A stretch of 64,000 nt of DNA from Vibrio neptunius (GTDB taxonomy: Bacteria > Pseudomonadota > Gammaproteobacteria > Enterobacterales > Vibrionaceae): NCBI RefSeq assembly GCF_000967495.1, contig NZ_JXXU01000006.1, forward strand, positions 53,395 to 117,394, given 5' to 3'. Shown here one piece after another: positions 1 to 8,798 of the stretch (position 1 is the stretch's first letter; the number at the start of each line of letters is the position of its first letter). The translations under genes were made by a program, and so were the position numbers. The notes under the pieces were generated by a model that did not search any database, was not told the DNA's origin, and saw nothing but the letters and a program-made list of their open reading frames with translations.

Positions 1-113
1 TGGTGAAACTCTCAGGCAAAAGGACAGAGGAGTGAAAAGAACAACCTAGCTATGATCGCTTTTCTGCCTATAGCGTTTGTTGAGACTCGTCGTCTCTGCC
101 CTTTCACTCTTCT
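1..113 (+). promoter_or_regulatory. Glycine riboswitch, 3' end (truncated by window edge) with expression platform
   Basis: The first 30 bases carry the conserved 3' part of a glycine aptamer (CTCAGGCAAAAGGACAGAG). The 5' part lies outside the window. Riboswitches of this class precede AGCS symporters in vibrios. Bases 26-37 at the end of the aptamer can form a 12-bp helix with 102-113, just upstream of the ribosome-binding site (aagggg, about 136-141). A small hairpin (82-86/92-96) lies between them. No T-tract is seen, so control of translation rather than termination seems more likely; that is inference. Confidence 0.85.
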
Positions 114-146
114 CCTTAGTAATGCTTTATCAATTAAGGGGAAATC

Positions 147-1520
147 ATGGATAACCTTCAATCTTTACTTAAAACTATCGACAGCTTTGTCTGGGGTCCA
201 CCACTACTTATCCTGCTAGTGGGAACCGGTGTCTACTTTACTTTTCGCTTAGGCTTACTTCAGTTTCGACACCTGCCGACTGCACTGAAAATGGTTTTCA
301 GCAAAGATGATTCCAAAAAACCAGGTGATGTTTCAAGCTTCGCCGCTCTTTGTACCGCGCTTTCTGCCACCATTGGTACAGGTAACATTGTTGGTGTCGC
401 AACCGCAATAAAACTCGGTGGTCCGGGTGCACTGTTCTGGATGTGGCTTGCTGCTCTGTTTGGAATGGCAACTAAATACGCGGAATGCTTATTGGCTGTT
501 AAATACCGTAAAGTCGATGACAAGGGCCAGATGATTGGCGGTCCAATGTACTACCTTCAGTACGGAGTAGGCTCTCGTATGCTCGCTTCGCTCTTTGCTT
601 TCTTCGCTTTGGGTGTCGCCTGCTTCGGTATTGGTACCTTTCCTCAGGTTAACGCGATTCTCGACGCTAGCGAGATCTCTTTTGGCATGCCGCGAGAAGC
701 ATCCGCTGTGATACTGACGCTAATAGTGGCGTTTGTTACGCTGGGTGGTATTCAGTCGATTGCCAAAGTGGCAGGAAAAGTCGTTCCAACGATGGCACTG
801 TTCTACGTGCTGGCTTGTTTGAGCGTGATTATCATCAACAGCGATCAACTACTCAATGCTATCGAACTGGTCCTGGTGTCTGCATTCACGCAAACGGCGG
901 CAACAGGTGGTTTCCTTGGTGCGAGCATCATGCTAGCCATCCAGTCGGGTATTGCTCGTGGTGTCTTCTCTAACGAGTCTGGTCTTGGCAGTGCCCCCAT
1001 GGCAGCAGCAGCTGCGAAAACCGATTCTTGTGTGAGACAAGGTCTGATTTCAATGACGGGTACCTTCTTCGATACCATCATCATTTGTACCATGACAGGT
1101 CTTGCACTGATCCTGACTGGTGCATGGCAAAGTGACTTTGCCGGTGCAGCGATGACAACTCACGCTTTTGCTGTTGGACTAAATGCTCAAACACTGGGCC
1201 CGATTCTGGTTTCCGTTGGTTTGATCTTCTTCGCCTTCACAACCATTCTGGGTTGGAACTACTATGGTGAGCGCTGTGTCGTATTCTTGTTCGGCACCAG
1301 AGCCGTTCTGCCATACAAGGTTATCTTCCTTGCTTTGGTGGCATCAGGTGCTTTCCTACACCTAGATATGATTTGGATTATCGCCGATATCGTTAACGGC
1401 TTAATGGCGGTGCCTAACCTGATCGGTTTGATCTTGCTCCGCCATGTCGTGATTGAAGAAACGAAAGCGTATTTCTCAGCCGCGGTGGATAACGTAAAGC
1501 AGCCTCAGATGCAGAGCTAA
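147..1520 (+). CDS. Alanine/glycine:cation symporter (AGCS family)
   Basis: This 457-aa inner-membrane protein is a sodium/alanine (glycine) symporter of the AGCS family. It shows the family block around residues 70-100 (ALSATIGTGNIVGVATAI), the GGPMYY segment near residue 132 and the SGIARGVFSNESGLGSAP block near residue 267. Length fits the family. The ATG follows a strong ribosome-binding site (aagggg) and the glycine riboswitch, so glycine is the likely substrate and effector, with the gene exporting or importing glycine/alanine when glycine is plentiful. It is a single-gene transcript ending at the terminator at 1526-1557. Confidence 0.93.
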   Translation: MDNLQSLLKTIDSFVWGPPLLILLVGTGVYFTFRLGLLQFRHLPTALKMVFSKDDSKKPGDVSSFAALCTALSATIGTGNIVGVATAIKLGGPGALFWMWLAALFGMATKYAECLLAVKYRKVDDKGQMIGGPMYYLQYGVGSRMLASLFAFFALGVACFGIGTFPQVNAILDASEISFGMPREASAVILTLIVAFVTLGGIQSIAKVAGKVVPTMALFYVLACLSVIIINSDQLLNAIELVLVSAFTQTAATGGFLGASIMLAIQSGIARGVFSNESGLGSAPMAAAAAKTDSCVRQGLISMTGTFFDTIIICTMTGLALILTGAWQSDFAGAAMTTHAFAVGLNAQTLGPILVSVGLIFFAFTTILGWNYYGERCVVFLFGTRAVLPYKVIFLALVASGAFLHLDMIWIIADIVNGLMAVPNLIGLILLRHVVIEETKAYFSAAVDNVKQPQMQS

Positions 1521-1525
1521 CCAAT

Positions 1526-1557
1526 AAAAAAACGGCGGCTTAAGCCGCCGTTTTTTT
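1526..1557. terminator. Bidirectional intrinsic terminator
   Basis: A perfect palindrome centred on CTTAAG has a GC-rich stem (cggcggc/gccgccg) flanked by A7 and T7. It serves the symporter on the plus strand and the LysE-family gene on the minus strand, whose TAA stop (1556-1558) lies in the T-tract. Confidence 0.95.
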
Positions 1558-2182
1558 ATTCTTCCACCATAAGTTTCACACCTAAGCCAACCAGAACCAC
1601 TCCCGTAGTTGCTTCCATCCGGCGCATAAACTTAGGGCTTTTCAGCAAATTCTTCGCTGAGTTCAAAGTGCCCGCCAAGCCACATTGCCAAATCATTGCA
1701 ATCACAAAATGGATAGCCGCCATCAAGCTGGACTGCAAAAATGCCGAACCCTCTGGATTAATAAACTGAGGCAAGAATGCAAGATAGAAAACCGCTGTTT
1801 TTGGATTGAGAATATTTGACAAAAAACCTTCTCGAAGAGAGCGTTTGATGTCCAGATTATGCGTATGAGACTCCATATTCGACAGAGTTATATCCCCTTT
1901 CCAGACCTCTCTTAAAGTTGTCGCTCCCAGCCAGATGAGATAAGCGGCACCAGCCATCTTAACGGCATTAAACAACTCTGCCGACTGCGCCAAAATAGCC
2001 GAAATACCAACTGCTGAAAACGTCGCGTGGACAAACAGGCCTAAACAAATACCGAGACTCGTCGCTACGCCATCTTTCACTCCACCTCGGGAAGAATTAC
2101 GCAGCACCAGTGCTGTGTCCAGCCCCGGTGTTAGCGTTAGAATGGTAATGGCGATCAGAAACGCTTCCATATTGTTAATCAC
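1556..2182 (-). CDS. LysE/RhtB family amino-acid exporter
   Basis: This 208-aa inner-membrane protein belongs to the LysE/RhtB translocator family, which exports amino acids and related compounds. It has the N-terminal family signature (TLTPGLDTALVLRNS), about six hydrophobic segments and the mid-protein block FLSNILNPKTAVFYLAFLPQF. The start is GTG at 2182 because an AGGAG lies five bases upstream; the internal ATG four codons later is an alternative. Substrate cannot be read from sequence. It is monocistronic and convergent with the glycine/alanine symporter. Confidence 0.88.
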   Translation of the reverse strand: MINNMEAFLIAITILTLTPGLDTALVLRNSSRGGVKDGVATSLGICLGLFVHATFSAVGISAILAQSAELFNAVKMAGAAYLIWLGATTLREVWKGDITLSNMESHTHNLDIKRSLREGFLSNILNPKTAVFYLAFLPQFINPEGSAFLQSSLMAAIHFVIAMIWQCGLAGTLNSAKNLLKSPKFMRRMEATTGVVLVGLGVKLMVEE

Positions 2183-2291
2183 ATTTACTCCTTTCTATTC
2201 CTCTTCTCGAACTCATTTGGTAACCCTCTTCTATCATTAAAACGTCTTTGAATAAACCACGAGGCGGAATTCTTCTTCATGTCAATAATAT

Positions 2292-2326
2292 TTAAATCAC
2301 TAAATACTTCAATTAGTGTGATTTAA
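2292..2326. promoter_or_regulatory. Inverted repeat upstream of carboxypeptidase gene
   Basis: TTAAATCAC (2292-2300) and GTGATTTAA (2318-2326) form a perfect 9-bp inverted repeat with a 17-base spacer. It lies in the intergenic region between the divergent LysE-type gene and the M32 gene, so it could be an operator for either. No regulator is adjacent. Confidence 0.4.
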
Positions 2327-2424
2327 GATAAGTTTATTGCCATCAACACAACCGGATAGTACTTGGTCTGGCTAAGCGAGATTGATACACTTTCCTTCTG
2401 TTAAATAGTCATGGAAGGCGACCG

Positions 2425-3909
2425 ATGAGCGCATTCGAAAAACTTAAAGCACATTCTAAAAAAATCTCTCATTTCAGCCATCTAGCTTCTATTTGTGGTT
2501 GGGACCAAGCGGCGGTTATGCCTAGCGGTGGTAACCAAGCTCGCTCTGAAGCTATGGCGGAGCTCTCAGTTCATATCCACGGTCTTCATACTCAGCCTCA
2601 ACTGGCAGATTGGTTTGCAGAAGCCGAAGGTGAATCACTCAATACCGATGACAAGGCGACACTTCGCGAGTTGAAACGCCAGTGGCAGCAAGCCAACCTT
2701 CTCCCAGAAGAACTGGTTCAAGCAAAATCCCTCGCTGGTTCCAAATGTGAGCATGCATGGCGTACACAACGTGGTGACAATGACTGGGTTGGGTTCGAGA
2801 AGAACTGGGCTGAGGTAGTGAAACTTTCTCAGGAAGAAGCGCAAATCCGAGCAGAAGCCAACGGGCTCACTCCATACGATGCCATGCTGGATATCTACGA
2901 GCCTGGCACCAGCTCAGCTTCCCTAGATACCTTGTTTAGCAATGTGAAAAGCTGGTTGCCAGAACTTATCGATGAAGTGATTGAAAAGCAGTCTTCTGAA
3001 CAGTTTATTCAACCAGAAGGTAAATTCACGACAGATAAGCAGAAAGCACTTGGTCTTGAAGTAATGAAGCTACTGCAATTCGACTTTGAGCATGGTCGTC
3101 TGGATGAGAGTGTGCACCCATTCTGTGGCGGTGTACCATCGGATGTACGCATTACGACCCGTTACGATGAAAACGAGTTCGTTCAATCGCTGATGGGCAT
3201 TGTACATGAAACGGGTCACGCTCGTTATGAGCAAGGACTACCAAAACATCTTGCTGGATTACCTTCTGGTGAAGCTCGCTCTATGGGTATTCACGAGTCA
3301 CAATCGCTATTTTTTGAAATGCAGGTCGGGCGCAGCGACGCCTTTATCGCTCACCTAGCAGGTTTCGCGGCCAAGCATTTCGATGGCCATAACCCAGCGC
3401 TATTCTCGCAGGAAAACTTCCACAAACTCTACACCCGCGTGAAAAAAGACTTCATTCGTGTTGATGCCGACGAGCTTACCTACCCTGCTCACGTTATTTT
3501 ACGCTACGAGATTGAGCGCGATCTGATCAACGGTAAGATCAAACACACTGACGTTCCTGAACTGTGGAATGAAAAAATGCAGGCTTACCTTGGACTGTCG
3601 ACCAAAGACAACTTTAAGAACGGTTGTATGCAAGACATCCACTGGACCGACGGCGCATTTGGCTACTTCCCGTCTTATACATTAGGGGCAATGTATGCCG
3701 CGCAGTTTATGGCAGCAATGAAGAAGACTGTGGATGTTGATTCAGCCATTCAATCTGGCGATTTAACGCCAATCTTTAGCTGGCTATCAGACAATATCTG
3801 GAGCAAGGGAAGCTTACTCACAACAGATGAGTTGGTGAAGCAAGCAACAGGTGACACACTCAACGCGCAATTCTTTAAAGATCACCTCAAGAACCGTTAC
3901 TTGGGTTAA
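2425..3909 (+). CDS. Carboxypeptidase Taq family (M32) metallocarboxypeptidase
   Basis: This 494-aa cytoplasmic zinc carboxypeptidase removes C-terminal residues from peptides. The HExxH metal-binding motif is visible as HETGH at residues 261-265, followed by the M32 segment GEARSMGIHESQSLFFE (about 285-301), which supplies the third ligand. The length is typical of M32. The ATG follows a GGAAGG ribosome-binding site. It is monocistronic, closed by the terminator at 3914-3941. No signal peptide is visible. Confidence 0.93.
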   Translation: MSAFEKLKAHSKKISHFSHLASICGWDQAAVMPSGGNQARSEAMAELSVHIHGLHTQPQLADWFAEAEGESLNTDDKATLRELKRQWQQANLLPEELVQAKSLAGSKCEHAWRTQRGDNDWVGFEKNWAEVVKLSQEEAQIRAEANGLTPYDAMLDIYEPGTSSASLDTLFSNVKSWLPELIDEVIEKQSSEQFIQPEGKFTTDKQKALGLEVMKLLQFDFEHGRLDESVHPFCGGVPSDVRITTRYDENEFVQSLMGIVHETGHARYEQGLPKHLAGLPSGEARSMGIHESQSLFFEMQVGRSDAFIAHLAGFAAKHFDGHNPALFSQENFHKLYTRVKKDFIRVDADELTYPAHVILRYEIERDLINGKIKHTDVPELWNEKMQAYLGLSTKDNFKNGCMQDIHWTDGAFGYFPSYTLGAMYAAQFMAAMKKTVDVDSAIQSGDLTPIFSWLSDNIWSKGSLLTTDELVKQATGDTLNAQFFKDHLKNRYLG

Positions 3910-3913
3910 ATAC

Positions 3914-3941
3914 AAAGGCTGGTGAATTCACCAGCCTTTTT
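3914..3941. terminator. Bidirectional intrinsic terminator
   Basis: A 26-bp perfect palindrome centred on GAATTC (arms aaaggctggtg/caccagccttt) ends in a T-run. It terminates the carboxypeptidase gene and, on the other strand, the ThiE-like gene. Confidence 0.93.
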
Positions 3942-4498
3942 CATTGCGCAACCTGCCAAAAATCTGAAATCCCAGCCACACCGTGCGCACCGTAGCTTTG
4001 GGCATGTTCTACGTTATGAGTATTTTGCCCACCGAGGGCAAAGGCTGGCATGTTCGCCAATTTGGATAGCTCCGCAAAGCGCTGCCAACCAATCGGAATG
4101 GCATCAGGATGAGAGTTCGTCGATTCTACTGGAGAAATAGTAATGAAGTCACACCCCGCCTGATTCGCTAGCTCAACTTCCTGCTCATTGTGGCAGGATG
4201 CCGCCAGATATTGCGCGCCGCTGTGACGAACCGACTGAATCAAAGCCTTATCTGAGAGGTCTTTCGAGGTAAGGTGCACGCCATGAAAAGGCGCTAAGTC
4301 CGTGCCGTCGTAGGAAGCAGAATTGACCAAAACAATCCCTTTCACATAGGGGCCAATTACTTGCTTTAGAGGTGACAAACTGTGCGACTTCGCTCTGAGC
4401 TGACATAAACCGCCAGCGCTTTTCAAAGCAAGTAATTGCGCTAACTCATCCAAGCTTTTGTCATTGCTGGTAATGGCGTACTTTGTGGGTAAAAACAT
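3941..4498 (-). CDS. ThiE/TenI-like thiamine phosphate synthase family protein
   Basis: This 185-aa protein has the TIM-barrel fold signature of thiamine phosphate synthase/TenI proteins: KYAITSND at the N-terminus, an LRAK segment (CQLRAKSHS), GVHLTSKDL, ASCHNEQEVELANQAGCDFITISPV and FALGGQN. It is shorter than canonical ThiE (about 210 aa), and typical thi operon neighbours are missing. A TenI-like role or a thiamine-salvage side role is possible. The ATG follows an AAGAG about eight bases upstream. Confidence 0.75.
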   Translation of the reverse strand: MFLPTKYAITSNDKSLDELAQLLALKSAGGLCQLRAKSHSLSPLKQVIGPYVKGIVLVNSASYDGTDLAPFHGVHLTSKDLSDKALIQSVRHSGAQYLAASCHNEQEVELANQAGCDFITISPVESTNSHPDAIPIGWQRFAELSKLANMPAFALGGQNTHNVEHAQSYGAHGVAGISDFWQVAQ

Positions 4499-4889
4499 TG
4501 GTACTCTTTTCTCTTACAACCCCTGTGCTAAACGGCTGAAATCATACTACTTGCAGGCTTCGGTTTCACCTCCATCTGTCAATCACTATCGTAACGATGT
4601 TGCTGCAACGCCACCGACTTCCATACTCGTTAAACCACTTAGAGGAAAAATCAGCCATAGTTTGAGCATCGCTAACCTGACTTTTCATCCACACGCAGCC
4701 TTTAAGTGCTTACAGGCTCGTTATTTATTGGTTAAAAATAAAGTGGTCGGACCTCTAACATCAAAGTTTCCCTCAAACTCCGAAGATCATCAGCCCGAGA
4801 TGTATTAGTATCTAAGGACATCCTCCAGCCTCACTTGAAGCTGATTCCCAGATGGCCAATGCGTTCTATATCGTTAAGTGGAGGTTCCT
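4499..4889. other. Intergenic region of about 390 bp, no gene seen
   Basis: This gap between divergent genes holds the promoter regions of the ThiE-like gene and the 436-aa protein. An open frame on the plus strand overlaps the ThiE N-terminus, has no ribosome-binding site and shows no protein-like pattern. An AT-rich stretch at about 4722-4742 could hold a promoter, but I cannot fix its elements. Confidence 0.5.
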
Positions 4890-6200
4890 ATGCAATTCAA
4901 ACTACTGAAGCGTCTCATCAAAGACAAAATCTTTGGCAATACTTCTGACACAACTCGTGGGGTTCAGGTAGCTCAAATGGCCGATGCTCGCATGGGTGCG
5001 ATGTATATGCTCGCCAGTACTGAAATTACCAAGGTAGCAAAGATTTCAAACGCACATTTTTTTAGTGCTTTTGTGGTCGGGACTGAGCCTTTCAGTGACT
5101 TTAAACAAGCAGCAGCAGGGTTACTCAGTAACACAGAAACCATGGCTAAACTGAAAAACAGTAAAGCTGCGAAGAAGATTTCGAAGGCCGCCTCTAAAGT
5201 CGCAAAAGTGACCACTTCGATGAAAAATGGCATCAAGGATCTACTGTCTGATTTTTTCCGCACTTTACTCGATAAAGTACGCCATGTTTACGGCGACTTG
5301 CTTCATGGCCTTGAATGGCTAGCTGAAGTAGGAACTTGGTTAATCAGTAAGTTTGCTGGCACATTTGCCGATATAATTCCTGGTTGGGGTCACGTAAGGA
5401 GTGCTTCTTCTCTTTATTCTGCAGTCAAAAAGTCTGTTCTAAAGTCTAAAGATCTCATCACTCAGATTTATAAAGGCCGTGGTGTCGAACTGCTGGGTGG
5501 CCATCCAAGCATTATATCCAAAGCGCTGGCGCGCCACTCTGCTACTGGCGCTCTCGGTGGCATCAAAAGTGTTGCGCTTAGCGTCGCTGGAATCGCGGGA
5601 GCAACTGCCGCAGGTATTGGCTCTATTATCAGCCTTATCATCTCTGTGTTGGAACGCATCATTAAGTTGGTCGACTTCTTTGTTCAGCGTGCTCTGCTTG
5701 ACAAAGTACTCAAAAGAGCTAGAAGAGAATGGCACAACCGTAGTGCTAACGGCAGCTTGGTCAGTGATCACAAGAGGTTCTCTGAGTGGTTTCAGAACGC
5801 GGTGGTCACTACCCCGATTGTCGCTGCACTGGTTATGGGCAGCGGTTTTGTCGGCCACCCGATGAAGTTTGCGCAGTTGCTTACGCCCAAGTTGGATGCA
5901 GTGTCCCAAGGCGAGTTTGATAAAGCGGTGGTTTACATCGACAAACTTAAGGCACTCTCAACTGACTACGTTCAGGAATATGTTGGCAGCTACAAAATTG
6001 ATTTTTCTAGCACTGATGGTGTCGTTAACGCTCGACTCAATGAACTCAAAAAGGGTAAAGGTATATTGGATGGACACGAATTCGCAGTGAAACCTGCCAC
6101 AGTGAAACCAGCAGTAGCCTCTCGTCGTTCGTTGGCGAAAAGCAACCTTTCACTATCACAGCTTGCATCCCTGCATGGTATGCCACCGTTGGATGTGTGA
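4890..6200 (+). CDS. Unrecognised 436-aa basic protein with a central hydrophobic segment
   Basis: I do not recognise this protein. The start is ATG 4890, because GGAGG lies six bases upstream; an in-frame GTG at 4878 would contain that site. It has no signal peptide. Residues 86-115 are rich in Lys, Ala and Ser and probably helical. Residues 225-258 form a Gly/Ala-rich then Ile/Leu-rich hydrophobic stretch long enough to cross a membrane, followed by a very basic segment (DKVLKRARREWHNR, 271-284). A second short hydrophobic patch lies at 306-322. The pattern of amphipathic helices around a hydrophobic hairpin is seen in some membrane-inserting or toxin-like proteins, but this is weak inference. 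It is monocistronic with a strong terminator at 6206-6235. Confidence 0.8.
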   Translation: MQFKLLKRLIKDKIFGNTSDTTRGVQVAQMADARMGAMYMLASTEITKVAKISNAHFFSAFVVGTEPFSDFKQAAAGLLSNTETMAKLKNSKAAKKISKAASKVAKVTTSMKNGIKDLLSDFFRTLLDKVRHVYGDLLHGLEWLAEVGTWLISKFAGTFADIIPGWGHVRSASSLYSAVKKSVLKSKDLITQIYKGRGVELLGGHPSIISKALARHSATGALGGIKSVALSVAGIAGATAAGIGSIISLIISVLERIIKLVDFFVQRALLDKVLKRARREWHNRSANGSLVSDHKRFSEWFQNAVVTTPIVAALVMGSGFVGHPMKFAQLLTPKLDAVSQGEFDKAVVYIDKLKALSTDYVQEYVGSYKIDFSSTDGVVNARLNELKKGKGILDGHEFAVKPATVKPAVASRRSLAKSNLSLSQLASLHGMPPLDV

Positions 6201-6205
6201 TTCAT

Positions 6206-6235
6206 AAAAAGCCAAGGGATTAACCTTGGCTTTTT
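6206..6235. terminator. Bidirectional intrinsic terminator
   Basis: The stem aaaaagccaagg/ccttggcttttt with a six-base loop is flanked by A and T runs, so it can serve the 436-aa gene and the convergent catabolic cluster. Confidence 0.95.
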
Positions 6236-6240
6236 CAGTA

Positions 6241-6972
6241 TTAGACCAGTTCTCCGGCACCTTGCCGAGAACGTTCACTATTCTCAACCAGAAACACTGT
6301 CGCGGTCTGCTTTAGTAATTCCCATTCCTCATCTTCAACGAAAATACCCTCTCGCCAAGAGGACTGCTGTGCATCGACGAGCTCCTTGGCGTCAACATAT
6401 GTGTTGTAGCCTTGAGAAATGGCACTGACATCAAAGTCACTTACCGCTAGTTCAATCGTCATCGAGTGCTCACTTTCTATCGAACCACAGCTCTCTTCAG
6501 AGAAATACAGTTCGGGTGCAACTTGGCCTCGATTGAGCACATACAATACATTTTTGGGGTTAGTGCCATTTGACCAGTTTGCACGACACGCGATACCTTT
6601 GGCTGCCAGCTTCAACAACTCGCTGTACGCCAGCCAACGGTTATGGCACTGCTTAAGCTCAATAGTAATGCTTTTGGACTTGACCATTTTTTCAAGCGCA
6701 AAATCCAACACAGCAGGTAAGTGACACGCCACACTGCTATGGTGTAAATCCACCTCTAGAGTCTCATCAGAGCGTTGCGAAATAGACGCCGCGCAATCAG
6801 AGTCTAAACCGAGAAAACGACTGGCATTATTGAAATGACGGACACCATGTAACCCAGCCATTTGTAAATCAGCCACCATATTGGCAATAACATCCGCTTC
6901 ACCACACAAACGACGTGTACCTAAAAACGCTTTATTGACTGCTGAAACCAGCTCATTGTGAGACACGATCAT
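6241..6972 (-). CDS. Uncharacterised 243-aa protein (DUF3726-like), last gene of BCCT cluster
   Basis: This soluble 243-aa protein begins MIVSHNELVSAVNKAF and continues with LCGEADVIANMVADLQMAGLHG; from memory this resembles DUF3726 proteins, but I could not verify it. A cysteine sits in CGEAD (about residue 23), with others near 58 and 83. Its ATG overlaps the stop of the upstream 578-aa gene in an ATGA, so the two are translationally coupled and probably act together. It ends the six-gene cluster with the BCCT transporter, so a role in catabolism of the imported compound is the best inference. No transmembrane segment or signal peptide is visible. Confidence 0.8.
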   Translation of the reverse strand: MIVSHNELVSAVNKAFLGTRRLCGEADVIANMVADLQMAGLHGVRHFNNASRFLGLDSDCAASISQRSDETLEVDLHHSSVACHLPAVLDFALEKMVKSKSITIELKQCHNRWLAYSELLKLAAKGIACRANWSNGTNPKNVLYVLNRGQVAPELYFSEESCGSIESEHSMTIELAVSDFDVSAISQGYNTYVDAKELVDAQQSSWREGIFVEDEEWELLKQTATVFLVENSERSRQGAGELV

Positions 6973-8705
6973 AATGCGAGCCCTCCTTGCAGCGTGTTCG
7001 AATGACGATTAAGAACCTCGCTTTCGGTTGGCATCAAAGGGAAAATCCAATTATCGTTGTGCTGGTCTGAGCCGATTTCGTCCAGCAAAGGCGCACCTTG
7101 AAAGAAGGTCACCCGTACCCAGCGATCTGAGCGGGGATCAAATTTCGTCGCACCAAAGAAAGACAGCTTACAGCGCAGCAAGTGCACAGGCAGTGCATCC
7201 TGGCGCAACACATTCATCTGAATGTCGCCCATCTGGCGATGTCCCAAGGTCCAGACTCGACGCGCAATAGAACGATATTGAGGATGTTGTAATAGAAACT
7301 GAGCCAGTGACATCTCACACGGCTGTTGAGAGACTGCGTTGAACAGGCGGTTGACCTGACGACCGACATCAAGCGGAAGTTCTCGGTCTTCACCGGACTC
7401 CTCCCCGCGGACCCCAAGTCTCGGTTCTTCTTTATCCTGAGAGCGATACCAAAACCAATAGTTGTTCTCTGCCAGCGAGTAATCGGCGTCAATCGCCCAG
7501 CGATATTTATCGTTTAACACACTAAGCAAGTCACCAACACTTTTCCCAGTAGCAACAGACAAAGTTTCGTCGGTGTTCATCTGCTCTTCAAAATGGTTAA
7601 CCAGTTCTGGGTAAAGCTCAATCAAACAAGAAGTGACAATCTCTTGAGTTTCCAAATTGTAGGTCGTCAAACCCTCCATCACACTCTGCCAGTTGGGCTG
7701 CTGTGAGGTGATGTTCGCCAGATCTTTATGAATAAGAGTCAGCTCAGCAATCGCCTGTTGATTCAACGTATCCTGATGTGGATTGATGGTCACGACCTGC
7801 TCTAAATGTTTGATGGCTTTAATCAATAACTGATTCAATGGCCCATGCATCTCTGAATCGCATGGCTTTGCTAGAACCTGCGCCAAAGCACTTTCACGCG
7901 CCGTCATCCATTGATCAACGATACATGGGTGATTAATCAAATAAGGCGCCATTCCCAGCCCAGTGGCATTGCCGACGCCAAGATAGCGTTGCAGCCCTCG
8001 GTCTAGCTCAACTGCATTTTCACCGCCTTGCTGACGTGCAAGATAATGCACCCAATCGAGACTGAACCCACGTAGCAGGTACACAGCACACATCTGCGCA
8101 CTGAAGGACAGACTGAAGTCCGGATTGTTCTCCAGTAGCTTGAAGTCCGCAATCCCAAACTTACCGTTGCCATACACGGCTGTTGTTCTGAGAATATAAC
8201 CTACCTGTGCCAGCTCTTCGCCTTGTGGTTGAAGGCCTTTAGCCAGCGCCGAGACAATATGCCCAAACACTCGTACACTTTTGTTTGCTCTTGCCAGCAC
8301 CAACACATTGTTTGGATTGCGCCCAGCTTCCTGAAGCGGAACATTGGTACGCAGCTGTTCAAGCAAACTCACATCAACATCGCCGTAAACCAAAGCAAAC
8401 GTGACATCCCACCTTTCCGCGATGACTCTGTCATTGCGCTCTTCGTCTGCAATCTGGTCACAAAACACCACGAGATGATAAACATGGTGTGGGGTGTTAA
8501 GTCGGTAAATGACATGGCCAAACCCTTGCGGGCAAAGTTGCCAATCATGACGGCTCACCTGCCATTGTTGTCTAGCCATTTTACGAATCAGACTGCGTAC
8601 AAAACTGATTCGATTTTGGTGCATAGCTCCTAGCCTTTCTGGCGCCATGACCACCTCTGCATTGCGCAGCGATGTTTCAGTGTAAGTAGAACGATGTGCA
8701 TCCAT
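6969..8705 (-). CDS. Uncharacterised 578-aa protein coupled to the DUF3726-like gene
   Basis: I do not recognise a characterised family. The protein is soluble, without signal peptide. It contains WDVTFALVYGDVD (about 100), a Gly-rich run YGNGKFGIADFKLLEN (about 173), LGVGNATGLGMAPYLINHP (about 243-261) and a C-terminal QHNDNWIFPLMPTESEV block. The start is taken as ATG 8705, which has GGTGAG seven bases upstream; the two GTG codons at 8717 and 8714 lie in or before this site. Its stop overlaps the next gene by four bases. Its position behind the BCCT, M19 and aldehyde dehydrogenase genes suggests an enzyme or enzyme subunit of the same pathway; this is inference. Confidence 0.8.
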   Translation of the reverse strand: MDAHRSTYTETSLRNAEVVMAPERLGAMHQNRISFVRSLIRKMARQQWQVSRHDWQLCPQGFGHVIYRLNTPHHVYHLVVFCDQIADEERNDRVIAERWDVTFALVYGDVDVSLLEQLRTNVPLQEAGRNPNNVLVLARANKSVRVFGHIVSALAKGLQPQGEELAQVGYILRTTAVYGNGKFGIADFKLLENNPDFSLSFSAQMCAVYLLRGFSLDWVHYLARQQGGENAVELDRGLQRYLGVGNATGLGMAPYLINHPCIVDQWMTARESALAQVLAKPCDSEMHGPLNQLLIKAIKHLEQVVTINPHQDTLNQQAIAELTLIHKDLANITSQQPNWQSVMEGLTTYNLETQEIVTSCLIELYPELVNHFEEQMNTDETLSVATGKSVGDLLSVLNDKYRWAIDADYSLAENNYWFWYRSQDKEEPRLGVRGEESGEDRELPLDVGRQVNRLFNAVSQQPCEMSLAQFLLQHPQYRSIARRVWTLGHRQMGDIQMNVLRQDALPVHLLRCKLSFFGATKFDPRSDRWVRVTFFQGAPLLDEIGSDQHNDNWIFPLMPTESEVLNRHSNTLQGGLAL

Positions 8706-8743
8706 TTTGCTCACCACTTGTTGTTATTGTAAGAATGGTTGGA

Positions 8744-8766
8744 GTGTGCGGATAATTTCCGCACAC
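8744..8766. other. Intercistronic hairpin
   Basis: A perfect 9-bp stem (GTGTGCGGA/TCCGCACAC) with a five-base loop lies between the BCCT gene and the downstream 578-aa gene. There is no T-tract on the minus strand, so it is more likely an RNA-processing or 3'-stabilising element than a terminator. Confidence 0.6.
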
Positions 8767-8798
8767 TGTTCACGTTATTTGTCGTTAATAAGTAGTCA

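Noticed and set aside
4458..4808. Plus-strand frame of 116 codons overlapping the ThiE-like gene start
   Set aside because: No ribosome-binding site, no protein-like pattern, and it overlaps the N-terminal codons of a better-supported gene on the other strand.
5439..5909. Long frames on both strands inside the 436-aa gene
   Set aside because: They are shadows of the main frame; their translations are low in pattern and lack start signals, while the main frame has a strong GGAGG.
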